DNA of 64,000 nucleotides from Nonomuraea rubra. Lineage in GTDB: Bacteria > Actinomycetota > Actinomycetes > Streptosporangiales > Streptosporangiaceae. Under the pieces are notes generated by a model. That model saw nothing but the letters and a program-made list of their open reading frames with translations, had not been told where the DNA came from and did no database searches. Positions 42,895 through 52,364 of the stretch are shown one piece after another. Position numbers and translations under genes: made by a program. Positions within the stretch are counted from its first letter, which is position 1; the number at the start of each line of letters is the position of its first letter. The stretch spans positions 9,469,001-9,533,000 of the forward strand of contig NZ_JACHMI010000001.1 of assembly GCF_014207985.1 (NCBI RefSeq), read 5' to 3'.

Positions 42895-44181
42895 TCAGAG
42901 GAAATAGCGCATCCAGACGTACAGCCAGGCCAGCACCATGCTGAAGGCGGTGACGACGATCCCGTACCGGGTGAACTGCCAGAAGCTGATCTTGTGTCCG
43001 TTGCGGGCGGCGATGCCGAGGGCCACCACGTTGGCGCTGGCCGCGACCGCGGTGCCGTTCCCGCCGAAGTCGGCGCCGAGGGCGAAGGCCCACCACAGCG
43101 CCTGGCCGGTCTGCGGGTCGGGGGCCGCGGCGACCACGCCCTCGACGATGGGGGCGGTCGTGGCGACGTACGGGATGTTGTCGAAGAAGGCGCCCAGCAC
43201 GCCCGAGCCGAACAGCAGCGCCGTCGCGGCCACGAAGTAGTCGTCGCCCAGCGTGTCCAGCGCCCACGTGCCGATCGCGGCGATCACGCCGGTGTGCACC
43301 AGTCCCGCGACCATGACGAACAGCCCCGTGAAGAACACCAGCGTCGGCCACTCGACCTCGTCCAGCACCTCGGAGACGTTCGCGCGGGAGACCAGCAGCA
43401 TCACGCCCGCGCCGACCAGCGCCACGATCGACGGCTCGACGTGCACCACCGCGTGCAGCCCGAACCCGGCCACGACCGCGGCCAGCACCACCAGGCAGCG
43501 CACGAGCAGCCGCGGGTCGGTGATGGCGCGCCGCTCCTGCAGCGCCATCACCTCGGCCACGCGGTCGGCGTTGTACTGGAAGGAGCCGGCGAACAGCCAC
43601 CGGGAGGCCAGCACGAACACGGCGAAGATGACCACCACGATCGGCGCCATGTGCACCAGGAAGTCGTTGAAGGTGAGCCCGGCGCGGCTGCCGATGATGA
43701 TGTTCGGCGGGTCGCCGATGAGGGTGGCCGCGCCGCCGATGTTCGAGGCGAGGACCTCCGCGATGAGGTACGGCTGCGCGGCGATCCGCAGCCGGTTGCA
43801 GACCACGATGGTGACCGGCGCGACCAGCATGATCGTGGTGACGTTGTCGAGGAACGGCGAGGCGATGGCGGTGATCGCCATCAGCATCACCATCAGCCGG
43901 TACGGGCGTCCCTTCGACCTCTTGGCGGCCCAGATGGCGAGATAGTCGAACACGCCCGTCTGCTTGATGACGCCAACGATGATCATCATGCCGAGCAGCA
44001 GGAAGATGACGTTCCAGTCGATGCCCTCGTGCTCGGAGAAGAACACCCCTGCGCCGGGGATCAGGCCGAGCACGGCCATCAGCCCGGCGGCGATCAGCAC
44101 CACCTTGACCTTGTTCGCCTTCTCCGTCGCGATGAAGTAGAAGGCCACCAGGAAGATCGCCAGTGCGGCGAAGGCGCTCAT
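42895..44181 (-). CDS. ArsB/NhaD-family ion transporter (SLC13-like)
   Basis: A 428-residue membrane protein with the ArsB/NhaD fold: two homologous halves of about six helices each, a re-entrant region with SPFLDNVTTIMLVAPVTI and the matching FFDNIPYVATTAPIV, and NIGGAATLIGDPPNIIIGS. Members are Na+/H+ antiporters, arsenite pumps or anion carriers; the ion cannot be told here. ATG 44181 overlaps the TGA of a 24-codon leader ORF, so its translation is probably coupled. The CBS-domain gene upstream may sense adenylates for it (inference). Confidence 0.85.
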   Translation of the reverse strand: MSAFAALAIFLVAFYFIATEKANKVKVVLIAAGLMAVLGLIPGAGVFFSEHEGIDWNVIFLLLGMMIIVGVIKQTGVFDYLAIWAAKRSKGRPYRLMVMLMAITAIASPFLDNVTTIMLVAPVTIVVCNRLRIAAQPYLIAEVLASNIGGAATLIGDPPNIIIGSRAGLTFNDFLVHMAPIVVVIFAVFVLASRWLFAGSFQYNADRVAEVMALQERRAITDPRLLVRCLVVLAAVVAGFGLHAVVHVEPSIVALVGAGVMLLVSRANVSEVLDEVEWPTLVFFTGLFVMVAGLVHTGVIAAIGTWALDTLGDDYFVAATALLFGSGVLGAFFDNIPYVATTAPIVEGVVAAAPDPQTGQALWWAFALGADFGGNGTAVAASANVVALGIAARNGHKISFWQFTRYGIVVTAFSMVLAWLYVWMRYFL

Positions 44182-44252
44182 CCGGTCTGCCCCGGCGGCC
44201 CGGACCGGTCCACCGGGCGGGATGAGTGCGGGGCGGGACAACAGCGGATCAT
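44178..44252 (-). CDS. Putative 24-residue leader peptide coupled to the transporter
   Basis: ATG 44252 follows a perfect GGAGG (44262-44258) at 5 bp. The ORF encodes 24 residues beginning MIRCCPAPHSSR, and its TGA overlaps the transporter ATG (ATGA). The transporter has no Shine-Dalgarno of its own, so ribosomes finishing this ORF would start it. Adjacent Cys codons suggest possible attenuation by cysteine or metal stress, as in other actinobacterial leader peptides, but this is not shown. Confidence 0.5.
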   Translation of the reverse strand: MIRCCPAPHSSRPVDRSGPPGQTG

Positions 44253-44310
44253 GGTGACCTCCGTCAGGTGGGCATGCTTCGGCCCGGGCGGGCCCGCGGG
44301 GCCCGTCCGG

Positions 44311-44375
44311 TGATCAGGGAAAGTGATCAGGGAGGGTGATCAGGGAGGGTGATCAGGGAGGGTGATCAGGGAGTA
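44311..44375. repeat. Five 13-bp tandem repeats (TGATCAGGGAGGG)
   Basis: Five consecutive 13-bp units, the middle three identical, fill the gap between the CBS gene and the transporter leader. Each holds the palindrome TGATCA. The regular phase could array a binding protein, or the tract may be simple slippage DNA. Confidence 0.85.
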
Positions 44376-44379
44376 GGTG

Positions 44380-44838
44380 TCAGTCGGCCTGGCCGGAGAG
44401 CGCGAGGCAGGTCAGCAGCCGTTCCAGGGTGATCGCCCCGGCGAGCACGCCGTCGCGGCCGACCACCGCGACGATCGGGCTGCGCAGCCTGGCCATCAGG
44501 GCGGCCACTTCGAGCAGGGTCGCGTCGAGCGGCACGGTCGCCGGCGTGGCGGGCCTGCCCGGCAGGCAGTCGCCCACCGTCAGGTCGCCCAGCTCGCCCC
44601 AGAACAGGTCGGCGTGCGCCTCGTCGATCGTCCGGCAGAGCGCCGGATCCTCCTGGTACGCCCCCGGCACCGCCAGCCGCAGCACCTGCGTCCCCGGGAG
44701 CACGGCCGACGGCCGGCCCCTGCCGTCCACGACGATCAGGCCGGGCATCCGGCCCAGCGCCATGATCCGCACGGCCTTGGTGACGGGGTCGTGCGCGGTC
44801 ACGGTCGGCAGGTTCACGGCGATGTTGCCGGCTTCCAT
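44380..44838 (-). CDS. CBS-domain pair protein
   Basis: A 152-residue cytosolic protein made of two CBS motifs ([30 protein letters not shown] and [30 protein letters not shown]). Such pairs bind adenosyl ligands and regulate partners, often transporters. The start ATG 44838 follows GGAGGGAGGA. It lies on the same strand upstream of the ArsB/NhaD transporter, 127 bp before the leader ORF, and is divergent from the histidine kinase. A regulatory link to the transporter is inferred. Confidence 0.8.
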   Translation of the reverse strand: MEAGNIAVNLPTVTAHDPVTKAVRIMALGRMPGLIVVDGRGRPSAVLPGTQVLRLAVPGAYQEDPALCRTIDEAHADLFWGELGDLTVGDCLPGRPATPATVPLDATLLEVAALMARLRSPIVAVVGRDGVLAGAITLERLLTCLALSGQAD

Positions 44839-45003
44839 GTCGCTGTCCTCCCTCCGGCTCCGGTCCATCCTCCAGGCGGGCGCGCGCGGGGGCTATCGGG
44901 TCCGGCACCCATCTGGGCAGGGATAGAACATGTAGGGACGTACTTCTTGATGGGGGTCAGACCGCATGGACAATCGCACGCTCGGACGACGAGGCTAGAG
45001 GGG

Positions 45004-46050
45004 ATGAACGATCGCGCGAAGGGCGGCACGGGGGACGCGCCGCCGGCCGGGACGCGTCGCGCGGGCGCGCCGCGCGGCGCGTCCCGGCCGGCGGCTCAGG
45101 GCCTGTTCCTGCGGCTGGTCGCCATCAACGGCCTGGTGTTCGCGACCGGCACGCTGGTGCTCGCGATCTCCCCCGCGACCGTCTCCGCCCCGGTCGTGTG
45201 GGCCGAGGTGCCGGTCCTGGTGATCGGGCTGGCGGTGATGCTGGCCGCCAACGCGCTGCTGCTGCGCCGCAGCCTGGCCCCGCTGGACGCGCTGACCACG
45301 CTGATGCAGCGGGTGGACCTGTTGCGTACCGGCGACCGCCTGTCCGAGAGCGGCAACAGCGACCTCACCCACCTGATCGCCACGTTCAACGCGATGCTGG
45401 ACCGGCTGGAGGCCGAGCGCAGTGCCAGCAGCGCCCACGCGCTGGCCGCGCAGGAGGGCGAGCGGCAGCGCATCGCCCGCGAGCTGCACGACGAGATCGG
45501 CCAGAGCCTGACCGTGGTGCTGCTGGGCCTCAAGCGGGTGGTGGACCGCGCCCCCGCCGACCTGAAGGAGGACCTGCACGGCGTGCAGGAGACCGTACGG
45601 GCCAGCCTCGACGAGGTACGCCAGGTCGCCCGCCGCCTGCGCCCCGGCGTGCTGGAGGACCTCGGGCTGCACAGCGCGCTCAGCGCCCTGACCGCGGACC
45701 TCTCCCGGATGAGCGGCATCCCGGTGACCCGCCACCTGCAACCCGACCACCCGGCCCTGGGACCGGACGTCGAGCTCGTCCTGTACCGGATCGCGCAGGA
45801 GAGCCTGACCAACATCGCCAGGCACGCCCGAGCCACCCGCGCCGAGCTGTCGCTCGTGACCGAGGACGGCCGCCTGGTCCTGCGCATCACCGACGACGGC
45901 CGGGGCGGCGCCCTCCGGGACGGCGCCGGCATCCGGGGCATGCGCGAGCGCGCCCTGCTCATCGGCGCCCGCCTGACCGTCGACTCACCGCCGGGCGAGG
46001 GCACCCGCGTCAGCCTCGTCATCCCTCAGGACCGAAGGACGGACCCGTGA
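45004..46050 (+). CDS. Sensor histidine kinase, NarL/DesK type (HisKA_3)
   Basis: A 348-residue membrane kinase: two helices (about 36-56 and 66-86) with almost no extracellular loop, a HAMP segment, then the dimerisation domain RELHDEIGQSL with phospho-acceptor His162, and a HATPase_c domain (AQESLTNIARHA; DDGRGG; GIRGMRERA). The tiny loop suggests sensing within the membrane. AGAGGGG precedes ATG 45004. It overlaps its response regulator by 4 bp. It faces the CBS/transporter genes, but the signal and target are unknown. Confidence 0.9.
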   Translation: MNDRAKGGTGDAPPAGTRRAGAPRGASRPAAQGLFLRLVAINGLVFATGTLVLAISPATVSAPVVWAEVPVLVIGLAVMLAANALLLRRSLAPLDALTTLMQRVDLLRTGDRLSESGNSDLTHLIATFNAMLDRLEAERSASSAHALAAQEGERQRIARELHDEIGQSLTVVLLGLKRVVDRAPADLKEDLHGVQETVRASLDEVRQVARRLRPGVLEDLGLHSALSALTADLSRMSGIPVTRHLQPDHPALGPDVELVLYRIAQESLTNIARHARATRAELSLVTEDGRLVLRITDDGRGGALRDGAGIRGMRERALLIGARLTVDSPPGEGTRVSLVIPQDRRTDP

Positions 46051-46697
46051 ACAAGACCCGGATCCTGCTGGCCGACGACCACGCGCTGGTCCGCCGGGGC
46101 CTGCGGCTGATCCTCGACGCCGAGCCCGACCTGGAGGTGGTCGCCGAGGCCGCCGACGGCGCCCAGGCCGTCGCCGCGGCCTCGGAGGAGCACGTCGACC
46201 TGGCCATCCTCGACATCGCGATGCCCCGCATGACCGGACTCCAGGCGGCCAGGGAGATCTCCCGGCGGGCGCCGGGCATCCGCATCCTGATCCTGTCGAT
46301 GTACGACAACGAGCAGTACTTCTTCGAGTCGCTCAAGGTCGGCGCGTCAGGTTACGTGCTCAAATCGGTCGCCGACCAGGACCTGCTGGAGGCCTGCCGG
46401 GCCACCATGCGCGGCGAGCCGTTCCTCTACCCGGGTGCCGTGACCGCCCTCATCCGCGACTACCTGCAGCGGGACCGGGAGGGGGAGCGGATGCCTGAGA
46501 GCATCCTGACGCCGCGGGAGGAGGAGATCGTCAAGCTGATCGCCGAGGGCAACTCGGCGAAGGAGATCGCCGAGACGCTGGTCATCAGCGTGAAGACCGT
46601 TGACCGGCACCGCGCGAACATCCTGCAGAAGCTGGGCATGCGCGACCGCCTGGAGCTGACCAGGTACGCCATCCGCGCCGGCCTCGTCGAGCCCTGA
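46047..46697 (+). CDS. Response regulator, NarL/LuxR family
   Basis: A 216-residue partner of the kinase. The receiver domain has Asp10/Asp11, phospho-acceptor Asp56 (ILDIAMP) and the conserved Lys (VLKSVAD). The C-terminal LuxR HTH starts at about 150 (LTPREEEIVKLIAEG, SVKTVDRHRANILQKLGMRDR). GTG 46047 overlaps the kinase stop. Its TGA directly abuts the stop of the convergent nrfD-type gene, with no spacer, so the two units read into each other. Confidence 0.92.
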   Translation: MNKTRILLADDHALVRRGLRLILDAEPDLEVVAEAADGAQAVAAASEEHVDLAILDIAMPRMTGLQAAREISRRAPGIRILILSMYDNEQYFFESLKVGASGYVLKSVADQDLLEACRATMRGEPFLYPGAVTALIRDYLQRDREGERMPESILTPREEEIVKLIAEGNSAKEIAETLVISVKTVDRHRANILQKLGMRDRLELTRYAIRAGLVEP

Positions 46698-47600
46698 TCA
46701 CACCTGGACGCTGAAGATGATCGCCGCCCGCAGGGCCAGCACCCCGGCCAGCACCAGCAGCGGCAGCACCACCGAGTACCGCACGGCCACCGCCGGGCCG
46801 GCCGACAGGCGCTCGGTGGCCAGCCCGTACAGGCCGGGAACCAGCCCGGCGAGCACCACGACCCACAGCAGCGACCACGGCAGGCCGAACACGATCTCCT
46901 GCGTGCCCGCGACGATCAGCGTCACCGCGAACACCACGATCAGCGCCAGCTCCAGCAGCGAGTACAGCCGCTCCGAGACCGACAACATGGGCGCGCTCGG
47001 CCGCGCCTCCGGCCGGTAGCGGGCCAGCAGCAGCATCAGCGCCGCCGACCCCGCCAGCCCGGAGGCCAGGAAGAGCCCGCCCAGCGCGAACGTGTCACTC
47101 CACACCGGCTGGTTCGACACCGACAGCAGCACACCCGTGTACCCGGCGACGAACAGCCCGAACAGGGAGCCGGCGACGTTGAGCACCCGGCCGTCCAGCC
47201 GCACGACGAGCGGGATCCGGAGCTTGCCGTCCCGCACGAGCGCCGCCGCGAACGACACCGTGGTGATCGCCGCGAACACCGTCAGGGCCCAGATCCCGAC
47301 CGACATCGGCGTCCAGTACTTGAAGTTCACCCCGAGATGGCCGGGCGTGGTGTTGACCAGCATGTGCCAGAACCGCATCGGCTGCCCGAGGTCCAGCGTG
47401 AGCAGCAGCGGCGCGATGAGCATGGGCGGGAACGCGATGTAGTAGCCGATCCGGGCCATGGGCTCGTCCCCGGGCGCGTCGCGCAGCCTGAGCAGGGTGG
47501 CCAGCACGTACGAGCCGCCGGACAGCCCCGCGAGGAAGAAGTAGAACAGGATGTACCAGAGCCAGTCCGGCGGGCCGGCGAAGTGCTGCACGTCACCCAT
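46698..47600 (-). CDS. nrfD: NrfD-family membrane subunit of formate dehydrogenase
   Basis: The 300-residue quinone-interacting membrane anchor, with about eight helices and NrfD landmarks (FAGPPDWLWYILFYFFLAGLSGG split across the first helix, LDLGQPMRFWHML). It would pass electrons from the Fe-S subunit to menaquinone. Its start overlaps the Fe-S subunit's end by 8 bp (ATG 47600, stop 47593), so it is coupled. Use of NrfD rather than a cytochrome b subunit is common in actinobacterial formate dehydrogenases. Confidence 0.88.
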   Translation of the reverse strand: MGDVQHFAGPPDWLWYILFYFFLAGLSGGSYVLATLLRLRDAPGDEPMARIGYYIAFPPMLIAPLLLTLDLGQPMRFWHMLVNTTPGHLGVNFKYWTPMSVGIWALTVFAAITTVSFAAALVRDGKLRIPLVVRLDGRVLNVAGSLFGLFVAGYTGVLLSVSNQPVWSDTFALGGLFLASGLAGSAALMLLLARYRPEARPSAPMLSVSERLYSLLELALIVVFAVTLIVAGTQEIVFGLPWSLLWVVVLAGLVPGLYGLATERLSAGPAVAVRYSVVLPLLVLAGVLALRAAIIFSVQV

Positions 47601-48411
47601 CGGCCGGCCCCTCCACCTTCTCCTTGCGGCGGCGCAGCGCGACCAGGCCGCCGAGCACGCCCAGCACGGCCGTGACGGCGGCGGTCAGGTAGCCGCCCGC
47701 GTTGTTGCGGCTGGGCAGCACGGCGTTGCGCTCGTCGGGCAGCCCGTACCTCTCCGGCTCGTCCATGAGCAGGAAGAACGCGTTCAGGCCGCCGTACACC
47801 CGCTCGTCGTGCCCGTACAGCCTGGCCTGCGTGACGCCCTGCCCGCGCAGGATCTCCAGCCGCTTCGCCGCGGTCTGCCGCAGCTCGGAGACCGGGCCGA
47901 ACTGGATCGACTCGGTGGGGCAGGCCTTGGCGCAGGCCGGGGTCATGTCGTTCTGGAGGCGGTCGTAGCAGAGCGTGCACTTCTGCGCGATGCCGGTCGT
48001 CTCGCTGGCGCCGATCACGTCGTACGGGCAGGCCGCGATGCAGTTGCGGCAGCCGTTGCAGACGTCCGGCTGGATGAAGACGCTGTCGAACTCGGTCCTG
48101 ATGATCGCGTTCGTCGGGCAGACCTCCATGCAGCTCGCCTGCTTGCAGTGCTTGCAGACGTCCGACATCATCAGCCACGCCGCGCCGTTGCCCGGGGTCA
48201 CGGCCTCGTCGGGGACGTTGTCGTGGAACTGCACGTGCCGCCAGGTCTCGGCGTCCAGCCTGCCGGTGTTGTCGAAGCCGTCCAGGAACGACGGCGCGTG
48301 GCCCTCCAGCTGGTTCCACTGCTTGCAGGCCACCTCGCAGGCCTTGCAGCCGATGCACACGCTGGTGTCGGTGAAGAACCCGTACGCCTGTCCCGGTGTG
48401 ATGTGCGGCAT
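47593..48411 (-). CDS. fdhB: Formate dehydrogenase iron-sulfur (beta) subunit
   Basis: A 272-residue electron-transfer protein with four [4Fe-4S] cysteine clusters: CIGCKACEVAC near 19, CKHCKQASCMEVC, CNGCRNCIAACPYDV, and CTLCYDRL with CAKACPTE. A C-terminal helix (YLTAAVTAVLGVLGGLVAL) followed by basic residues anchors it in the membrane. No Tat signal is present; it would be exported in complex with the alpha subunit, whose signal carries SRRRF. It lies 1 bp from the FdhE-like gene and overlaps the NrfD gene. Confidence 0.92.
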   Translation of the reverse strand: MPHITPGQAYGFFTDTSVCIGCKACEVACKQWNQLEGHAPSFLDGFDNTGRLDAETWRHVQFHDNVPDEAVTPGNGAAWLMMSDVCKHCKQASCMEVCPTNAIIRTEFDSVFIQPDVCNGCRNCIAACPYDVIGASETTGIAQKCTLCYDRLQNDMTPACAKACPTESIQFGPVSELRQTAAKRLEILRGQGVTQARLYGHDERVYGGLNAFFLLMDEPERYGLPDERNAVLPSRNNAGGYLTAAVTAVLGVLGGLVALRRRKEKVEGPADG

Positions 48412-48412
48412 G

Positions 48413-49282
48413 TCAGAACCCCATCAGGTTGGCCGTGATCTTGGTGTGCCCCTGCTCGGCCATGTACAGATCGACGGGCACCGCCGCCAGCTCGTCCACC
48501 CGCGGCACCGCCCCCGGGTCGCGGCCCAGGTCGACGTCGATGAGGTAGCGGTGACAGCTCTCGCACGACTCGGCTCGTAGCTGCGGGAACATCGCCTCCG
48601 GCACCGGCCCGTGCCGCCCCACGTACGGCCCCGTCCTGCTTGCAGAGCCCGCCTCCGGAGAGGCCGCCGGCGGGTTCGCGTGCGCTTCGGCGTGGACCGT
48701 GCGCTTGCCGCTCTCGCCGCAGTTCGGGCAGGTGGTGGCGGAGAAGCTCCACTCGTGCGGGCAGGCGGCGCAGGCCAGCATGCGCCGCCCGCTGACGAGC
48801 GGATCCTCGCTCGCGAGCCGGTAGCTGAGCTGGGGCGGCCCGCCGCAGGCGGGACAACGTCCCGCCGCACTCTCCGGGCGCCGCTCGACCGGGACGACGC
48901 GCATCGTGGCGCGGGCCAGGAAACGTTCGACCGGCGTGAGCTCCTCGCCCGCGACCCAGGCGGCCAGCAGCCCCGCACCGTCACCGGCCCCGACCCCGCC
49001 GACGGCCTCGGCGAGCGGGCGCGGACCATGGGCCGCCGTGGCCGCCATCACCCGCGGCAGCACCACCGCCGCGGCCCACTCCAGCCACGCGTTCCCGCCC
49101 GGGGCCGCACCGCGACCCTCGCCCGCACCGCTGCTCGGAACGGAACCGCCGTCCGCGCGGACGCCGCCGGGGTCCGCCGACTCCCAGACGTCCACCAGCG
49201 CCAGGTACAGCCCCAGCACCTCACGCGCATGCGGATACCGTTCCCGCAGCTCCAGGGCCCGTGCCCGCTCCTGCCCGTACAT
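48413..49282 (-). CDS. FdhE-like formate dehydrogenase accessory protein
   Basis: A 289-residue protein with four CxxC pairs in its C-terminal half (CPACGG, CAAC, CPNCGE, CESC), the rubredoxin-like iron site of FdhE, which helps mature or protect formate dehydrogenase before export. The N-terminal helical half contains Gly/Ala-rich insertions. ATG 49282 overlaps the alpha subunit's TGA by one base (TGATG), so translation is coupled. The C-terminus ends 1 bp before the Fe-S subunit gene. Confidence 0.82.
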   Translation of the reverse strand: MYGQERARALELRERYPHAREVLGLYLALVDVWESADPGGVRADGGSVPSSGAGEGRGAAPGGNAWLEWAAAVVLPRVMAATAAHGPRPLAEAVGGVGAGDGAGLLAAWVAGEELTPVERFLARATMRVVPVERRPESAAGRCPACGGPPQLSYRLASEDPLVSGRRMLACAACPHEWSFSATTCPNCGESGKRTVHAEAHANPPAASPEAGSASRTGPYVGRHGPVPEAMFPQLRAESCESCHRYLIDVDLGRDPGAVPRVDELAAVPVDLYMAEQGHTKITANLMGF

Positions 49283-52200
49283 CAGATCTTCTCGATGTCG
49301 ACCAGGAACGCCTTGTACTCGGGCGTCCGCGCACTCGCGTCGCCCACGAACGGCGTCAGGGCGTTGGCCAGCCAGTGCTGCCCGGTGTTGATCCCGACGA
49401 ACCCCCAGTGGATCGGGATCCCGATCTGGTACACCTGCCGCCCGTCCACCTGCAACGGGCCCAGCCGCTTGGTCACCACGGCCCGCACCTCGAGCTTCCC
49501 GCGCCGCGAGGAGACCCGCACCAGGTCCCCTGTCTCGATGCCCTTCTCCCGCGCCAGCCCCGCCGGCACCTCGACGAACGCCTCCGGCTGCAGCTGGACG
49601 AGGTGCTCGACGTTCTGGGTGACGTAGTGCTCGTGCTCGGTGAGCCGGTACGAGGTGGCCACGTACGGGTAGTCGGCCGGGGTGCCGAACCGGGACGCGC
49701 GCCCGGCCCGCTCGTCGTACATGAACGCCACCGGCGTCGCCGACTGCTGCGGGTGCAGCGGGTTCGCGATCGGCGACTCGATGGGCTCGTAGTGCTCGGG
49801 GAACGGCCCGTCCGCGACGGCGTTGCTGAACAGGCGGCCCACGCCCTCGCCGGTCATGATGAACGGCAGCGGCGCGTCCGGCCCCGGGCCGGTCGTCGGC
49901 GGGTAGTCGGGCACGTCGCCCACCCACTTGCCGCCCGCCCAGGCGATGCCGGGGCGTTCGGGGTCCCAGGGGCGGCCGTTCTCGTCGGCGGAGGCGCGGT
50001 TGTAGAGGATGCGGCGGTTGGCGGGCCAGCTCCAGGCCCAGTTCGGGTAGAAGCCCATGCCGCTGGGGTCGTTCCTGCCGGGGTCCTGGACGCCGTCGCG
50101 CCGCTTGGTCAGGTTGCCCTCCTCGGGGTAGTGGCCGGTGTAGATCCAGTCCCCGGCGGCGGTGGTGCCGTCGTCGTTGAGATCGACGAACGTGGCGAGC
50201 CGCTTGCCGGTCCGCAGGTCCCGGCCGTTGATCTCCTGGGCGATCTCGTCCAGCTCGGGCTTGCGCGGGTTCCGGTACGGCATCGTCAGCTTCAGCACCG
50301 GATCGGGGAACCTGCCGCCCTGCGTCTGGTACAGCTCGCGGACCCGCAGGAACAGCTCGGCGAGGATCCAGTGGTCGTGCCTGGCCTCGCCCTCCGGCGG
50401 CAGCACCTGCTCCTTCCACTGCGCCCACCGGCCGCTGTTGGTGAACGAGCCGTCCTTCTCGATCCAGTGGGTGGCCGGGAGCATGAACACCTCGGTCTGC
50501 ACCTTCGCCGGGTCCATGCCGGGCGCCCGCCAGAACTCCGAGCTGGTGGTGTTGAACGGGTCCATGACGCACAGCCACTTGAGGTTCGACAGCGCCTGGA
50601 GGACCTGGTTGGAGTCGGGGCCGATGCTGGTCGCGGTCATCCCGGACAGCATCACTCCCTGCATCTTGCCCCGCAGCGCCTGGTCGAAGATCGAGATCCA
50701 GGAGGCGTTCGCCGCCGGTTTGGGCAGGTAGTCGAAGGCGAACTCGTTGTCCTTCGTGGCGGCGTCGCCGTACCAGGACTTGAGCAGGCTGACCAGGTAG
50801 CGGCGGTAGTTCTCGCCGAAGAAGTTCACCGCGCGCGGGTGCTGCTTGATGCTGGCGCTCTCGTCCAGGTACGCCTTGATGTCCTTCTGTCCCGGGGCGG
50901 GGATGCGCAGGTAGCCGGGCAGGATGTCCCAGGAGATGGCGTGGTCGGTGTTGCCCTGGATGTTGGCGTGGCCGCGTTCGGCGTTCATGCCGCCGCCGGG
51001 GCGGCCCATGTTGCCGAGCAGCAGTTGCAGGATGGCGCCCGAGCGGATGAGCTGCACGCCGGTGGTGTGGTGGGTCAGGCCGACGGCGTACACGATGGTC
51101 ATGACCTTGTCCGGCCGTCCCATCTCGCCGACCAGCCCGGCCACCTGCATGAACTGCTCGCGCGGGATGCCGGTGATCCTGGACACCGTGTCGGCGTCGT
51201 AGCGGCGGTAGTGGGCCGCCATCAGGTTGAGCACCGACCGCGGGTGGTCGGGGTCGATCCTGGCGTGGCCGTCCTGGTCCGTCTCGTACGCCCACAGCTT
51301 GGTGTTGTAGACGCCCTGCTCGCGGTCGAAGCCGTTGAACATGCCGTCCTGGAAGGCGTACCCCTCCTTGACCACGAAGCCGGCGTTGGTGGCCCAGCGG
51401 ACGTAGTCGTCGTGGTAGAGCCGGTTGCTCAGCACGTGGTTGATGAGCCCGCCGAAGTAGGCGACGTCCGTCCCGGTACGGATGCGCACGTACGTGTCGG
51501 CCACCGCCGACGTCCTCGTGAACCGCGGATCCGCGTGGATGATCTTCGCGCCTCTGTCGAGCTTGGCGCGCATCAGCCAGCGGAAGCCCACCGGATGGGC
51601 CTCGGCCGGGTTGGCCCCGTTGACCAGGATGAGATCGGCGTGCCTGATGTCACGCCAGTGGTTGGTCATGGCCCCTCGGCCGAACGTGGCAGCCAAACTG
51701 ACCACCGTGGGACCGTGTCAAACACGGGCCTGTTGTTCGAGGTGAACCAGGCCCAACCCCCTCATCAGCTTCGTCGCGAGATATCCCTCTTCCGAGCTGA
51801 ACGCCGCCCCTCCGGCGAAGGCGATGCCCTCGCAGCGGTTGACGACGTTCCCTTCGGCGTCCTGCGTGACGAACGTGGCGTCGCGCGAGGCCTTGATGTT
51901 CCTGGCCAGGCGGTCGAGCATGAACTCCCAGGAGACCTTCGTCCACCCGGCCGCGCCGGGGGCGCGGTAGAGCGGCTGCGGCACCCGCCTGCGCGAGACG
52001 GCCAGTTGCAGCGACGTCGCGCCCTTGGGGCACAGCGTGCCCTCGTTGACGGGGCTGTCCGGGTCGCCCTCGATCTGCAGCAGCTCGGTCCTGCCGTTCG
52101 CGGCCTTCCTGGTGTAGGCGATGATCGAGCAGCCGACCGCACAGTACGGGCAGAGCGAGTGGGCCAGCGTGGCTCCCTCGATGCGCAGGCGCTGCTTGAC

Positions 52201-52293
52201 GTTGATCGACTCGGTCAGGTCGAACCCCAGGGCCGATCCGCCGAGCACGCCCACCGGGCCGATGCTCAGGAACCGCCGTCGGCTGACCTCCAT
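49282..52293 (-). CDS. fdhA: Selenocysteine-containing formate dehydrogenase alpha subunit (molybdopterin, Tat-exported)
   Basis: It oxidises formate at a Mo/W-bis-MGD centre. The frame runs from ATG 52293 to TGA 49282 with one in-frame TGA at 51718-51720, codon 192, read as selenocysteine; the downstream sequence continues the same protein without a gap (QARV-U-HGPTVVSLAATFG). The context VU(H)GPTV is the active-site signature. N-terminus: Tat signal SRRRFLSIG, then [4Fe-4S] ligands in CPYCAVGC and LCPKG. The C-terminal half has the molybdopterin-dinucleotide domain. About 1003 residues including Sec, normal for the family. A hairpin follows the UGA. selB and tRNA-Sec are upstream on the same strand. 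Confidence 0.93.
51682..51720 (-). promoter_or_regulatory. SECIS-type hairpin after the selenocysteine UGA
   Basis: Counting the U of UGA as 1, GTGG (16-19) pairs with CCAC (32-35) and CAG (21-23) with CTG (29-31), leaving a bulged U at 20 and a UUUGG loop. This matches the bacterial SECIS layout of an apical stem with a bulged U shortly after UGA, as in E. coli fdhF. SelB would bind it. Confidence 0.6.
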
Positions 52294-52364
52294 GGTGCGG
52301 CCTCCCCTCAGCTGCGGGCCGCTGGGTACCGTTTTTTCACCGTATGAGCGGATCCTTGGCGCGT

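Noticed and set aside
44311..44375. CRISPR array
   Set aside because: Units are 13 bp with no spacers and no cas genes nearby; this is a simple tandem repeat.
44366..44908. Alternative minus-strand frame overlapping the CBS gene
   Set aside because: It is Arg/Pro/Gly-rich and without domains. The overlapping frame has two clear CBS motifs and a good ribosome site.
44966..44998. Ten-codon ORF before the histidine kinase
   Set aside because: It has no clear Shine-Dalgarno, no unusual codons and no overlap with the kinase start, so it is indistinguishable from chance.
51705..51720. Frameshift or nonsense mutation splitting fdhA
   Set aside because: Both parts are in the same frame, the TGA sits at the catalytic residue position, a SECIS-like hairpin follows, and selB and tRNA-Sec are adjacent. 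Selenocysteine explains it better.
49261..52347. Plus-strand open frame of 1028 codons opposite the formate dehydrogenase
   Set aside because: Composition is antisense-like (Val/Gly/Arg/His) with no motif. The minus strand gives a complete molybdopterin enzyme.
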